From: JBAXTE01 sp037130365
GTDB taxonomy: Bacteria > Bacteroidota > Bacteroidia > Bacteroidales > WCHB1-69
Length of the DNA: 64,000 nucleotides
Assembly (NCBI GenBank): GCA_037130365.1
Contig: JBAXTE010000001.1
Coordinates: 1 to 64,000 of the forward strand
Reading direction: 5' to 3'
In this document: piece by piece, positions 7,164-16,494 of the stretch
How positions within the stretch are numbered: position 1 is the stretch's first letter
How the letters are laid out: each line of letters opens with the position of its first letter
The notes under the pieces: generated by a model
The model's database searches: none
The model's input: the letters and a program-made list of their open reading frames with translations, nothing else
What the model was told of the DNA's origin: nothing
Position numbers and translations under genes: made by a program

Positions 7164-7916
7164 ATGATGAGTTGGCATAGGTTGAAAATAATTTTATTAT
7201 TGCTATTTGTGATGTTTATCATAAAGCCATCCTATGCAGGTATTGATTCAAATATTACAAATAATGCTGCTTCAAAATCTGTTATTAGTAAAAATATTTT
7301 GGACACCATTCTTATTAAAGATTTCGCTCAGAATCCAGATTTTCAATATAAAAAGGATCTATTCAAAAAATCTTTTTTTGTCCAAACTTGGGATAATATC
7401 AAAATGTTTTTCTATAAAATTTTAAGAAAAATATTCTATAAACTATTCGGAATAAATGTAACTGAATCGGCATCAAATATCATTTTTTGGTTTTTAATTA
7501 TTCTGATAATTTCTGGGTTAGGACTCCTGCTTTTTAAGTTTCGAAAGCAGTTGCTTACAGATTCAGGGATTCTGTTTTCGGATGAATCGGAAATCTATAT
7601 TGAAAAAGTAAATTATAACGAAAAATATGATGAGGCATATCAAAATTTGGATTATAAAATGGCCATTCGATATGTCGTTTTAGAAACGATAAAGCAATTT
7701 GATGATCAAAAAAAAATCAAATTTATTCCTGGCAAAACACTTTACGAATATCAACAAGAGGTTTCTGAGGAGGAGATAAAAGTGCCGTTTTCGGAAATTT
7801 GTTATATCTATGAATACATTTGGTATGGGAACTTTACGGCGACAAAAGCATTGTGTGATACTGCATTTTCTGATATGAATTTTATTTTTAATCAATCAAA
7901 TAAATCACAACGATGA
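7164..7916 (+). CDS. DUF4129 domain membrane protein
   Basis: A 250-residue protein. It has an N-terminal signal or anchor (about 1-25, ending PSYAG), a periplasmic stretch, one transmembrane helix near 108-128 and a cytoplasmic DUF4129-like domain near 150-240. That domain contains YNEKYDEAYQNLDYKMAIRYVVLETI and FSEICYIYEYIWYGNF. DUF4129 occurs in MoxR/DUF58 operons and in transglutaminase-like membrane proteins. The stop overlaps the DUF4350 gene start by 4 bp. The function within the module is unknown. Confidence 0.7.
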   Translation: MMSWHRLKIILLLLFVMFIIKPSYAGIDSNITNNAASKSVISKNILDTILIKDFAQNPDFQYKKDLFKKSFFVQTWDNIKMFFYKILRKIFYKLFGINVTESASNIIFWFLIILIISGLGLLLFKFRKQLLTDSGILFSDESEIYIEKVNYNEKYDEAYQNLDYKMAIRYVVLETIKQFDDQKKIKFIPGKTLYEYQQEVSEEEIKVPFSEICYIYEYIWYGNFTATKALCDTAFSDMNFIFNQSNKSQR

Positions 7917-9112
7917 AGTTTTTGAAAGAAAATAAAATTGTAATCATCTTGCTATTGGTAGCATCGTTACCGCTATTTTCTATTTTCCAACAAAGTAGCA
8001 AATCAGATTGGAAGTTATCGCTTAAACCAGAAGACAAGAAACCTTTCGGGACATTTGTTTTTGACTCATTGATGAGAAATCATTTTAAAAATGAATATCA
8101 AAATTCAAGAAATACGCTTTACGAAATTCATTTAAACTCAAATAAATCAAAAACAATTATCATCCTATCTGATTATTTAAACTTGCCAAAAGCAGATATT
8201 GAAGATATAAAAAAGAATGCAAATAATGGGAATAAATACATCTTTGCTTTCAACAATACAAATGAAGATTTCAGCAAAGAATTTGAAATAGACAATCGAA
8301 ATTACCAAACGGTAAACCCATTTTGGAATTCGCTTTCGGAAGATTCTGTGTTTTTTAAGCTCTCAATAATTGACGAAAATTCCAAGACTGTGGACTCGTT
8401 AAAAATTGAGGACGGAATTCTTAACTCATACTTTATAAAAACAAAAGAAAATTCAAAAGTTTTATTAAGTAGTGAATCAGAACCAATTGCAATAAAAATT
8501 AGCTATGGTAGTGGATCTATAACCATTTGTTTATCACCATATTTGTTTACCAATTACTTTTTATTAAACAAAAATTGCTGGAAAGCTACCAACCATTTAT
8601 TGACCGATATTAACACTTCGGAGATTTATTTTGCGAGTAAATATCTGATAAATGATAAGAATAATTCGTCAATTTTTAAAAATTTACTTTACAATAATGC
8701 ACTTAAATCGATGTTTTATTTTTCAATAATTTTGATTTTGGTATTTATTATTTTTAGTGCAAAAAGAAAGCAACGAATTATACCAATTATCAATCAACAC
8801 AAAAATAATTCTTTGAAATTTATAAAATTGATTGGACGGCTTTATTTCTTAAAAAAGAATCATACTGATTTAGGAATTAAAAAATTCAATTACCTAAAAG
8901 ACTATTTGTCAAGAACATATCAAATTAATTTCAACACAGAAGATCGCGAATGGTTATTTCAAGTAATTTCTATTAAAACTGGAATTGAAAAGAAAAGTGT
9001 ACGACAATTATTCGTGAAAATGGAAAAATTAGCTACAAGTAAAGCAAGTATTAACGAAAAAATGCTCCATCAATTAATTGAGGAAATGGAACAATATTAT
9101 ATAAAAAAATAG
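7913..9112 (+). CDS. DUF4350 domain-containing protein
   Basis: A 399-residue protein with an N-terminal membrane anchor (about 9-25), an extracytoplasmic domain starting KKPFGTFVFDSLM near 43-55, a second transmembrane helix near 263-280 and a cytoplasmic C-terminal helical part. The arrangement (KPFGT start, membrane helix after about 250 residues, ATPase gene next) matches DUF4350 proteins, which may be degenerate type-1 glutamine-amidotransferase-like domains. It overlaps the DUF4129 gene by 4 bp and is 2 bp before the MoxR gene, so the genes are surely cotranscribed. The function is unknown. Confidence 0.7.
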   Translation: MKFLKENKIVIILLLVASLPLFSIFQQSSKSDWKLSLKPEDKKPFGTFVFDSLMRNHFKNEYQNSRNTLYEIHLNSNKSKTIIILSDYLNLPKADIEDIKKNANNGNKYIFAFNNTNEDFSKEFEIDNRNYQTVNPFWNSLSEDSVFFKLSIIDENSKTVDSLKIEDGILNSYFIKTKENSKVLLSSESEPIAIKISYGSGSITICLSPYLFTNYFLLNKNCWKATNHLLTDINTSEIYFASKYLINDKNNSSIFKNLLYNNALKSMFYFSIILILVFIIFSAKRKQRIIPIINQHKNNSLKFIKLIGRLYFLKKNHTDLGIKKFNYLKDYLSRTYQINFNTEDREWLFQVISIKTGIEKKSVRQLFVKMEKLATSKASINEKMLHQLIEEMEQYYIKK

Positions 9113-9114
9113 AT

Positions 9115-10095
9115 ATGGAAGAGATTCAAGACTTTGAAACAAGGCTCGATTTGAGCAATCTTACACAAAAGGTTGAAACACTTAAGAAAAAAGTAAAAGA
9201 GATTATTGTAGGCAACGATCATGCAATTGACTTGATTCTTACCGCGATTATTTCTGATGGACACGTTCTAATTGAGGGTGTACCTGGTGTTGCCAAAACA
9301 TTAATGGTGAAATTAGTGGCTAAATTAATCTCATCCGATTTTTCCAGAATTCAATTTACACCAGATTTAATGCCTTCAGATATTCTTGGAACATTGGTTT
9401 TTAATATGAAAAGCAGCGAATTTGAATACCGAAAAGGTCCAATATTCTCTAATATTGTGCTTATCGATGAGATCAATAGAGCTCCTGCAAAAACACAATC
9501 TTCATTGTTTGAAGTAATGGAAGAGCGCCAGATTACAAACGATGGAACAACGTATCAAATGTCTAAACCGTTTATTGTTTTTGCCACTCAAAACCCTATA
9601 GAACAAGAAGGTACGTATAAATTGCCTGAAGCACAATTAGATCGTTTCTTGTTTAAAATAGTACTGCCATATCCATCTTTTGAAGAAGAAATTGAAGTTA
9701 TCAATCGACATAATTTAGATAAGAATATGGCGCTATTAACTGAGATTTCAGCACTTCTTTCTTTTCAAAATATTGAAGAATATCGAAACTTAGCAAAGCA
9801 GGTATATGTAGATGATAAAATTGTGAAATATATCGCTTCCATTATTCATCAAACACGTCTTGATCCAATGATATTTTTAGGTGCTTCACCTCGTGCGTCA
9901 ATAAATGTTTTAAATGCATCTAAAGCATTTGCATTACTACGCAATCGGGATTTTGTATCACCCGAAGATGTAAAATTTATTGTACCGAATGTTCTACGTC
10001 ATCGAATTATTTTAACTGCCGAAGCAGAAATGGAAGGCTTTAATTCAGATTCTGTTTGTAAAAGGATATTGGACACAATTGAGGTTCCAAAATAG
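9115..10095 (+). CDS. MoxR family AAA+ ATPase
   Basis: A 326-residue MoxR-type ATPase, normal length. Walker A is GVPGVAKT (55-62), Walker B is VLIDEINRA near 117-125, sensor 1 is FATQNPIEQEGTYKLPEAQLDRF near 156-178, and the C-terminal lid domain carries GASPRASINVLNASKAFA. MoxR ATPases act as chaperones in assembly or activation of complexes, often with a DUF58/VWA partner; here the DUF58 gene follows after 74 bp. Assignment to the MoxR family is firm; the client is unknown. Confidence 0.93.
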   Translation: MEEIQDFETRLDLSNLTQKVETLKKKVKEIIVGNDHAIDLILTAIISDGHVLIEGVPGVAKTLMVKLVAKLISSDFSRIQFTPDLMPSDILGTLVFNMKSSEFEYRKGPIFSNIVLIDEINRAPAKTQSSLFEVMEERQITNDGTTYQMSKPFIVFATQNPIEQEGTYKLPEAQLDRFLFKIVLPYPSFEEEIEVINRHNLDKNMALLTEISALLSFQNIEEYRNLAKQVYVDDKIVKYIASIIHQTRLDPMIFLGASPRASINVLNASKAFALLRNRDFVSPEDVKFIVPNVLRHRIILTAEAEMEGFNSDSVCKRILDTIEVPK

Positions 10096-10169
10096 GGTTT
10101 GTAAAAAATCGTCAACTTTTTCGTTTTTCTTATTAGCACTAAATAATGATTATCAGAAATTATTAAGTT

Positions 10170-11504
10170 ATGTTTCATTTTCTTAAACTTCTTTTTATTG
10201 AAAAACGGTTTTATAAAGCATCTTTTATTGTCTTAGGAGTTTATTTTATAGGATTTTTCTTCAGCCCTTTTGTCTCAGTTGGCCATTCATTATTGCTATT
10301 GCTTATATTTATATTTATTGGCGATATTTATTACATATTTCACTCAAAAATTAATCTTGAAGCCATACGAACCGTCTCAGATCGGTTATCAAATGGGGAT
10401 AGCAATAAAGTTGAAATTGAGATTAAAAACATAACACAAAAAGAACTTTTTGTAACAATTTATGATGAACTTCCACACCAATTTCAGCGCCGAGATATTG
10501 TTTTTAAATTGTCGTTGAAAGGGAATGCTATCAATAATGTAAAATATTATCTTGTTCCAAAACAACGAGGGGTATATGATTTTGGAGATATCAATGTTTT
10601 TGTAAAATCTAAACTCGGATTTATTTCTAAAAAAGAGGTCATTATTCAACATAAAGAAGTGAAAGTATATCCTTCATACTTACAACTTAAGAAGTTTGAA
10701 TTTTATGCAATTCACAACCATTTACAAGAGTATGGAATTAAAAAAGTGCAAAAAGTTGGACATAATTTAGAATTTGAACAAATTAAAGATTATGTGCAAG
10801 GCGATGATTATCGGACTTTTAACTGGAAGGCAATTGCCCGAAAAGGCTCATTAATGGTGAATGTGTATCAGGATGAAAAATCGCAACAAATTTACAGCAT
10901 AGTAGACAAAGGTCGTGTAATGAAAATGCCTTTTGAAGGAATGACCCTCTTAGATTATGCTATTAATGCATCGTTAGTGATGTCGAGTATTGCGATTGCA
11001 AAACAAGATAAAGCAGGAATTGCTAGTTTCGACACAGATTTTGGAACGTTTTTGCCTGCTTCACGCCAAAGTAATCAAATGCAAAACATTCTGGATCTGC
11101 TTTATAAACAGACCACTAATTTTGGAGAATCCGATTACGGAACTTTATATTCTAGCTTGCGTAAGCGCCTTAATCAGAGAAGTTTAATTATATTATATAC
11201 CAATTTCGAAAATCAACTAGGAATGGAACGTCAGCTTCCATATTTACGACAAATTGCAAAACAACACGTTCTTGTTTGTGTATTTTTTCAAAATACGGAA
11301 GTCGCTACTTTTCTGAATGAAAAAACAAAAAGCACCGAACATCTTTATCAAAAAATAATTGCCGAAAAGTTTGATTTCGAGCGAAGAATAATCGTAAAAA
11401 AACTCAATCAATTTGGAATTTACACCGTACTCTCCTCGCCTAAAGATCTTACTGTAAATGTAATAAACAAGTATTTACAACTAAAAGATCGAAGAGTAAT
11501 TTAA
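10170..11504 (+). CDS. DUF58 domain-containing protein
   Basis: A 444-residue protein with two N-terminal transmembrane helices (about 16-35 and 38-58), a beta-rich extracytoplasmic-looking middle domain and a C-terminal DUF58/VWA-like domain. The DUF58 hallmark is IKDYVQGDDYRTFNWKAIAR near 206-225, followed by VNVYQDEKSQQIYSIVDKGR. DUF58 proteins pair with MoxR ATPases. It is the last gene of the plus-strand operon. Two hairpins follow at 11589-11607 and 11628-11678. Confidence 0.85.
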   Translation: MFHFLKLLFIEKRFYKASFIVLGVYFIGFFFSPFVSVGHSLLLLLIFIFIGDIYYIFHSKINLEAIRTVSDRLSNGDSNKVEIEIKNITQKELFVTIYDELPHQFQRRDIVFKLSLKGNAINNVKYYLVPKQRGVYDFGDINVFVKSKLGFISKKEVIIQHKEVKVYPSYLQLKKFEFYAIHNHLQEYGIKKVQKVGHNLEFEQIKDYVQGDDYRTFNWKAIARKGSLMVNVYQDEKSQQIYSIVDKGRVMKMPFEGMTLLDYAINASLVMSSIAIAKQDKAGIASFDTDFGTFLPASRQSNQMQNILDLLYKQTTNFGESDYGTLYSSLRKRLNQRSLIILYTNFENQLGMERQLPYLRQIAKQHVLVCVFFQNTEVATFLNEKTKSTEHLYQKIIAEKFDFERRIIVKKLNQFGIYTVLSSPKDLTVNVINKYLQLKDRRVI

Positions 11505-11588
11505 GTCTTGAAGTTTTCCCCGAAAATGTTATTCGATTTCTGGCGCTGTAAGAGCCTGTCATGATTTGGCGTGATCAAATATTAATAA

Positions 11589-11607
11589 CCCCGTGCGATG
11601 CACGGGG
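11589..11607. terminator. GC-rich hairpin after the DUF58 operon
   Basis: CCCCGTGC-GAT-GCACGGGG is a perfect 8-bp stem with a 3-nt loop, 85 bp past the DUF58 stop. It lacks a T-run on either side, so a role as intrinsic terminator is uncertain. Confidence 0.4.
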
Positions 11608-11627
11608 TCAAAACGGCTCGAAATAAA

Positions 11628-11678
11628 GATTTTGGCGGAAAAATTGTTGCGAAGCAAAACTATTTTTATGCCAAAATC
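11628..11678. repeat. 51-bp imperfect palindrome
   Basis: Outer arms GATTTTGGC (11628-11636) and GCCAAAATC (11670-11678) are exact reverse complements. Inside, AAAAAT and ATTTTT pair, and the centre is GTTGC-GAA-GCAAAAC. The whole could fold into one long hairpin. It lies between the convergent DUF58 and prfC genes, so it may serve both ends, or be a small palindromic repeat. It shares TTGCGAAGCAA with the palindrome at 23897-24017. Confidence 0.6.
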
Positions 11679-11749
11679 AATGTTAGGGCTAAAAACGGAT
11701 AGTCATATTATTTCTTAGTAAATCATTATACCAGAATGGTTTCTGTTCT

Positions 11750-13330
11750 TTAAACTTTAAATTCAGAAGTAAAATGAAATATTACTTCCGGATAGTTATC
11801 TTGAATTCGTTTAAGTGCCCATTCGTTTTCTGCAAGAAAAACAGGATTTCGTTCCTTATCATAAACTAGATGGTGCCCTCGTTCGTTGACGAATTTATTG
11901 TAAGCAACTTTATTTGTAGATGTAATCCAACAAGCTTTGTAATATTGAAGTGGCTGAAATGTACAAGAAGCGCCATATTCATGAGCAAGTCTGAACTGAA
12001 TTACTTCAAATTGCAATTCGCCAACAGTACCAATAATTTTCATGCTTCCCATCTCTTTTACAAACAACTGGGCAACTCCCTCATCTGTTAACTGACGAAT
12101 TCCTTTTTCTAATTGCTTGGTTTTCATTGGGTCGCTATTGAGAAGCTCTTTAAATATTTCTGGCGAAAAACTCGGAATTCCTTCAAACTGTATAAGTTCC
12201 CCTTCGGTTAATGTATCGCCAATCTTAAAATTACCAGTGTCGTATAGCCCAATTACATCGCCAGGATATGCTTCGTTTATTAAGCTTTTTTCGTTAGCCA
12301 TAAAACTAGTCGGATTGGCAAATCGTAATTTTTTATTCAACCGCGTGTGAAAATAAAATTTGTTCCGTTCAAATTTTCCAGAAATAATCCTACAAAAAGC
12401 AATCCTATCTCGGTGGTTAGGGTCGAGGTTTGCGTGTATTTTAAAGATAAAACCTGAGAACGTGTTTTCGTATGGGTCTACTTCCCGCTGATCTGTTATT
12501 CTTGATCGAGGACTGGGGGCAATTTTTACAAATGTATCTAATAACTCCTTTACTCCAAAATTATTGATAGCACTTCCAAAAAACACCGGAGCTAAATATC
12601 CATCTTTATACAGACCATCATCGAATGGCTCATAAAGGCTTTCAATAAGTTCAACTTCATCACGAAGCTTAGTTGCCGCCTTGATTCCAATAAATGTATC
12701 AAGTTTTGCGTCGTTAAGATCTTCAATATGGTGAATATTTTCTGTAAGTTGGTTTTTATTTGGTGAAAAAAGTTGGAGACTCTTATCGTATAAATTGTAA
12801 ACACCCTGAAAATCGGAACCAATCCCAATTGGCCAAGCAAGGGGACGACAGTGAATATTTAATTCCTTTTCGATGTCTTCAAGTAAAATATATGGCTCTT
12901 GACCGTCGCGGTCGAGTTTGTTGATAAAAATGATAACTGGAGTATGGCGCATCCGGCACACTTCCATAAGCTTTCGAGTTTGAGCTTCAATTCCTTTAAC
13001 ACAGTCAATTACCAAAATCACACTATCAACGGCAGTAAGTGTGCGGTAGGTATCTTCGGCAAAATCCTTATGTCCAGGAGTATCTAAAATATTGATCTTA
13101 TAGTCTTTATAATTAAATCCCATAACTGAAGTCGCAACAGAAATACCACGTTGCTTTTCTATTTCCATAAAATCGGAAACTGCAGTCTTTGTGATTTTAT
13201 TGTTTTTAACAGCTCCGGCTGTCTGAATAGCACCTCCAAACAAAAGTAATTTTTCGGTTAGTGTGGTTTTTCCAGCATCTGGATGGCTAATAATACCAAA
13301 TGTTCTTCGTTTTTCTATCTCTTTTTTCAT
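11750..13330 (-). CDS. prfC: Peptide chain release factor 3
   Basis: RF3 is the translational GTPase that recycles RF1/RF2 from ribosomes after peptide release. The 526-residue length is standard. GTPase motifs are SHPDAGKTTL near 16-25 (G1), the RGIS segment near 60 (G2), DTPGHKDF near 83-90 (G3) and NKLDRDGQ near 137-144 (G4). Domains II and III follow, ending VIFHFTSEF. RF3 rather than EF-G is shown by its length, the AVKNNKITKTAVSDFMEIEKQRG switch region and the absence of EF-G domains IV/V. The gene stands alone on the minus strand, with a -7 box just upstream. Confidence 0.95.
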   Translation of the reverse strand: MKKEIEKRRTFGIISHPDAGKTTLTEKLLLFGGAIQTAGAVKNNKITKTAVSDFMEIEKQRGISVATSVMGFNYKDYKINILDTPGHKDFAEDTYRTLTAVDSVILVIDCVKGIEAQTRKLMEVCRMRHTPVIIFINKLDRDGQEPYILLEDIEKELNIHCRPLAWPIGIGSDFQGVYNLYDKSLQLFSPNKNQLTENIHHIEDLNDAKLDTFIGIKAATKLRDEVELIESLYEPFDDGLYKDGYLAPVFFGSAINNFGVKELLDTFVKIAPSPRSRITDQREVDPYENTFSGFIFKIHANLDPNHRDRIAFCRIISGKFERNKFYFHTRLNKKLRFANPTSFMANEKSLINEAYPGDVIGLYDTGNFKIGDTLTEGELIQFEGIPSFSPEIFKELLNSDPMKTKQLEKGIRQLTDEGVAQLFVKEMGSMKIIGTVGELQFEVIQFRLAHEYGASCTFQPLQYYKACWITSTNKVAYNKFVNERGHHLVYDKERNPVFLAENEWALKRIQDNYPEVIFHFTSEFKV

Positions 13331-13338
13331 TTCGGGGG

Positions 13339-13346
13339 CAAAGATA
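13339..13346 (-). promoter_or_regulatory. -7 box of prfC
   Basis: The minus strand reads TATCTTTG, matching TAnnTTTG, only 8 bp before the prfC ATG. If used, the leader would be nearly absent. No clear -33 element is visible. Confidence 0.4.
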
Positions 13347-13530
13347 GCGCTTTTTCGGAAATTTTAAAAATGAACTTAAGTTTTTCAACTTTTTAAACAC
13401 ATTAATATGGTGATAATCAGAATTATAATGTATTTTTGAAATAAATAGAAAACTGTAAATTTCAAGATTACAAACTAGTGTCATAATTTCTGAAACTTAT
13501 AGCTCCATTAAAAATAGAAATTTCAAACCC

Positions 13531-14793
13531 CTATTCTTCAACTACCAATTGGATTGTAGTTCTACTTTTTTGTTCGGTTAATATTTTTCTTCCTTTTACA
13601 ACTTTGTCTATCGTTTCTTGGTTGTAGTTTCTAACTGTAATTAACTCTAAATCTAGATTATACCTTACTTTAAACTCAGTATTTAATTCTGCTATCAATC
13701 CTTTTAGTTTCTCTGGATTGTAATCAACACAAACAGAAAAACTAATTGCTGAATTTTGCATCAAGTTAATTTTTACGCCAAAATGGGCAAATAATCCAAA
13801 GATTAACGATAAGTTTTCTTCGGCAATAAACGAAAAATCGATAGGATAAATGGATATTAAAGCTTGATTTCGCTTAAATATATAACACGGAATATGGTTA
13901 GATGTTGATTCATTGCCTATCACACTTCCGGGTGCTTTGTGGTTAAAAAATGATTTTACAATTAACGGAATAGATTTGTTTTGTAAAGGTTTTATGGTTT
14001 TAGGATGAATTATTGTCGCTCCGTAATAAGCAAGCTCTATCGTCTCTTTATACGAAATTGAATCCAGTTTAACCGCATCTGAAAAGTATTTTGGGTCTGC
14101 ATTTAAAAGCCCTGAAACATCTTTCCAAATGATTACTTCTTCGGCGTTTAGCGAATATCCAAAAATAGCTGCTGAATAGTCAGAGCCTTCCCTCCCTAAG
14201 GTTGTAACATCACCTAGACCATTAGATGCAATAAAACCTTGACTAATTACAATATTGATATTTTTATTACTAAATACCTCAATTACGTGTTGTTGAATTT
14301 TTTGTTCGGTTATCTGCCAATCTACAATTCCTTCTCGAAAATTTGAATCGGTTTGAATGAGATTTCGAGCATCAACCCATTGATTGGGTAATCCAATTGA
14401 GTTTAGATAATCTGAAACTATTGAAGTAGAAAGAAGCTCTCCATAAGATACAATTTGATCGTACTCATAATCATAATTATCACTTGGTTTGCTTTTCAAG
14501 TATTTGGTAAGCTCAGCAATAAATCCAATAGTTCTAGTTGATTTTTCTAAACTTCCTGAAAACAGCTCGTGGATAATAGACAAATGGTAATGCTCAATTT
14601 CAGCAATTTGTTTGGTATTATCGATTCCTTTATAAAAGTTCTCTGCTAGTAATTCTAGTGAATTTGTGGTTTTACCCATCGCAGAAACAACCATTACTAA
14701 TTGCTGATGAGCATATTCATTAATTATTTTGCTAATGTTTTTAATCGATTCAGAGCTACTAACCGATGCTCCTCCAAATTTGAATATTTTCAT
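13531..14793 (-). CDS. lysC: Aspartate kinase
   Basis: Aspartokinase phosphorylates aspartate, the first step to lysine/diaminopimelate, threonine and methionine. The 420-residue monofunctional enzyme starts MKIFKFGGASVSSSE (kinase motif KFGGASV), has YGELLST near 107-113, and GLGDVTTLGREGSDYSAAI near 191-210. The C-terminal about 120 residues are the ACT regulatory region and are relatively diverged. There is no homoserine dehydrogenase domain. It is a single gene facing the same way as its neighbours but separated by gaps of 137 and 200 bp. Which amino acid regulates it cannot be told from the sequence. Confidence 0.88.
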   Translation of the reverse strand: MKIFKFGGASVSSSESIKNISKIINEYAHQQLVMVVSAMGKTTNSLELLAENFYKGIDNTKQIAEIEHYHLSIIHELFSGSLEKSTRTIGFIAELTKYLKSKPSDNYDYEYDQIVSYGELLSTSIVSDYLNSIGLPNQWVDARNLIQTDSNFREGIVDWQITEQKIQQHVIEVFSNKNINIVISQGFIASNGLGDVTTLGREGSDYSAAIFGYSLNAEEVIIWKDVSGLLNADPKYFSDAVKLDSISYKETIELAYYGATIIHPKTIKPLQNKSIPLIVKSFFNHKAPGSVIGNESTSNHIPCYIFKRNQALISIYPIDFSFIAEENLSLIFGLFAHFGVKINLMQNSAISFSVCVDYNPEKLKGLIAELNTEFKVRYNLDLELITVRNYNQETIDKVVKGRKILTEQKSRTTIQLVVEE

Positions 14794-14930
14794 TTATTAA
14801 ATATTTTATTGCTAAATTTTAATCGATAAACGTATTTTTATCTTTTTTAATCACTGTTGTCCTATAAGATTTCAATATTTTCAGCCCCTTTCTCTCCCCC
14901 AGTTGGCGGAGAAATATTGAAAATTAAATA

Positions 14931-15569
14931 TTAATCTTTAGATAAATTCGGAAAGTATATTCTAGTCGGTGGTGGTGTTTCCGCTTTTTTACTATTCCCT
15001 TGGAGGATTTTTCTTCTATTAATTCCTAAATTATTTTTCTTGTTATATTCGATTAAATGTATTTCAATTTCTGACATTAGAGTATCTGATAAATCGAGTT
15101 TTTTTAAATCTATTTCAATAGTCGTATCAATCTGTTCCCCTTTTTTTATCTTTGAGATGATTGAAATTGGCTTTGATTGGCCAAGTGGAAACGAGATAAT
15201 AAAGCAATAATCCGTATTGATTAAATTTTTATCACTATAAATACTAATCTTTTTTTTGCCAATTAAGTGCTTTTGAAGTTTTAAAGTTTCATCATTAAAT
15301 AACAGACCTGTAGGTTGATTATTTATTGAAAAGCCTTTGTTTTTAATCAACATCATTGTTGTTTTGCAGATTTCGGATTCAAAGGACATTATGGTAAAAG
15401 CAAAAACATTATCAGAAGGCTCGTCGTAAGATTCCAACTGTCCGGTAACCGATAAATCACAACCCAATAGTTTATTAAGGTACGCACCAATTTGAATAAT
15501 ACTTAACTTGCTGTTAAATAATATTGCAATTTGTTGATAATTAGGCTCGTACTTAATCTTACCGTGCAT
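14931..15569 (-). CDS. IPExxxVDY-like family protein
   Basis: A 212-residue soluble protein with no signal or membrane segment. It aligns by eye with the Bacteroidota IPExxxVDY family: LNKLLGCDLS near 28-37, a GLLFNDETLKLQKHL segment near 83-97, and KNLINTDYCFIISF near 110-123 at the position of the family motif, which is degenerate here (only the DY is kept). The C-terminal about 45 residues are longer than usual. Its position downstream of rnc matches the conserved neighbourhood of that family, though pyruvate kinase is not next to it here. The function is unknown; the family call is moderate. Confidence 0.55.
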   Translation of the reverse strand: MHGKIKYEPNYQQIAILFNSKLSIIQIGAYLNKLLGCDLSVTGQLESYDEPSDNVFAFTIMSFESEICKTTMMLIKNKGFSINNQPTGLLFNDETLKLQKHLIGKKKISIYSDKNLINTDYCFIISFPLGQSKPISIISKIKKGEQIDTTIEIDLKKLDLSDTLMSEIEIHLIEYNKKNNLGINRRKILQGNSKKAETPPPTRIYFPNLSKD

Positions 15570-15594
15570 AAATTGAATAGTAAACGTTAACTAC

Positions 15595-15602
15595 CAAAAG
15601 TA
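15595..15602 (-). promoter_or_regulatory. Putative -7 box of the IPExxxVDY-like gene
   Basis: The minus strand reads TACTTTTG (TAnnTTTG), 26 bp upstream of the start at 15569, with a TTTG at 15622-15619 that could be the -33 box at slightly short spacing (16 bp). Confidence 0.4.
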
Positions 15603-15751
15603 ATTTATTTTAGCAAGTCAAAATCAATAAATCTAATCAACTTATTAGTCAATGGCTGTTGATAATTAGTACTTGCAAAAAAACTCCAACTTTTTGATTA
15701 TGCGTGGCAACTAAAAAAGTTCTTTTACACTAGTTTTCTTACTGACATTAA

Positions 15752-16492
15752 TTACGAAACAGGGGATAATTCGGTTGAATTAATTGTGAGATATGCACGT
15801 TCTGCAGCAAGTTGCTCTGCGCTTTTTATCGATAAATGGATTCCTGTGGCAAGAACTTCTCCGTTTAAAAGCACTTCAACACAATATTCTTTCCGTTTAC
15901 CAAACTCCTTTACATCTGCAACACGAAAATCAATGGTAAATTTGTTTCGCTGTGCATATTCGATAATTCTACTTTTATAATTGGTTTCAGTATTTAGCAA
16001 TTCTTCAACATCTATCCACCTCGGTATAATATGATGTGTGATAATATGATAAGTATATTTGTACCCTTTGTCGATATATAACGCTCCAATAAATGCTTCA
16101 AAAACATCTCCGTTTATCGACTTGTAATATAAATTATCGTTTCGTTTTTGAATGTACTCTGAAAGTCCAGTTTTTGCAGATAATTTATTTAAATGATCTC
16201 GTTTAACAATTTTAGACCGAGTTTCTGATAAAAACCCTTCATCAGCATTAGGATATTTTCTAAAAAGATAGGTAGCCACTATAGCTCCTAGTATAGAGTC
16301 ACCTAAATATTCCAAACGTTCATTATTTATTTTTTGTCCCGATTGGGATTGGTAATTACCCGATTTATGAGTAAATGCCAATTTATAAAGAAAAATATTT
16401 CTGGGAGTAATCCCAAAAATATTTTTCAAATATCTATAAAGCTCTTTGTCTTTAGAAAAGGTCGTTCTATAAAAACTTAGAATTGTATTCAA
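15752..16492 (-). CDS. rnc: Ribonuclease III
   Basis: RNase III cuts double-stranded RNA, including rRNA precursors. The 246-residue protein has the signature NERLEYLGDSILGAI near 52-66, with the catalytic acidic residues there and in DVFEAFIGALYIDKG near 119-133. A double-stranded-RNA-binding domain occupies about 164-235. It directly follows fabF (2 bp gap) in the conserved acpP-fabF-rnc order. As the cell's main stem-cutting RNase it could process the inverted-repeat cassettes at 1-3500, by analogy with 23S rRNA intervening sequences. Confidence 0.95.
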   Translation of the reverse strand: MNTILSFYRTTFSKDKELYRYLKNIFGITPRNIFLYKLAFTHKSGNYQSQSGQKINNERLEYLGDSILGAIVATYLFRKYPNADEGFLSETRSKIVKRDHLNKLSAKTGLSEYIQKRNDNLYYKSINGDVFEAFIGALYIDKGYKYTYHIITHHIIPRWIDVEELLNTETNYKSRIIEYAQRNKFTIDFRVADVKEFGKRKEYCVEVLLNGEVLATGIHLSIKSAEQLAAERAYLTINSTELSPVS

Positions 16493-16494
16493 AA

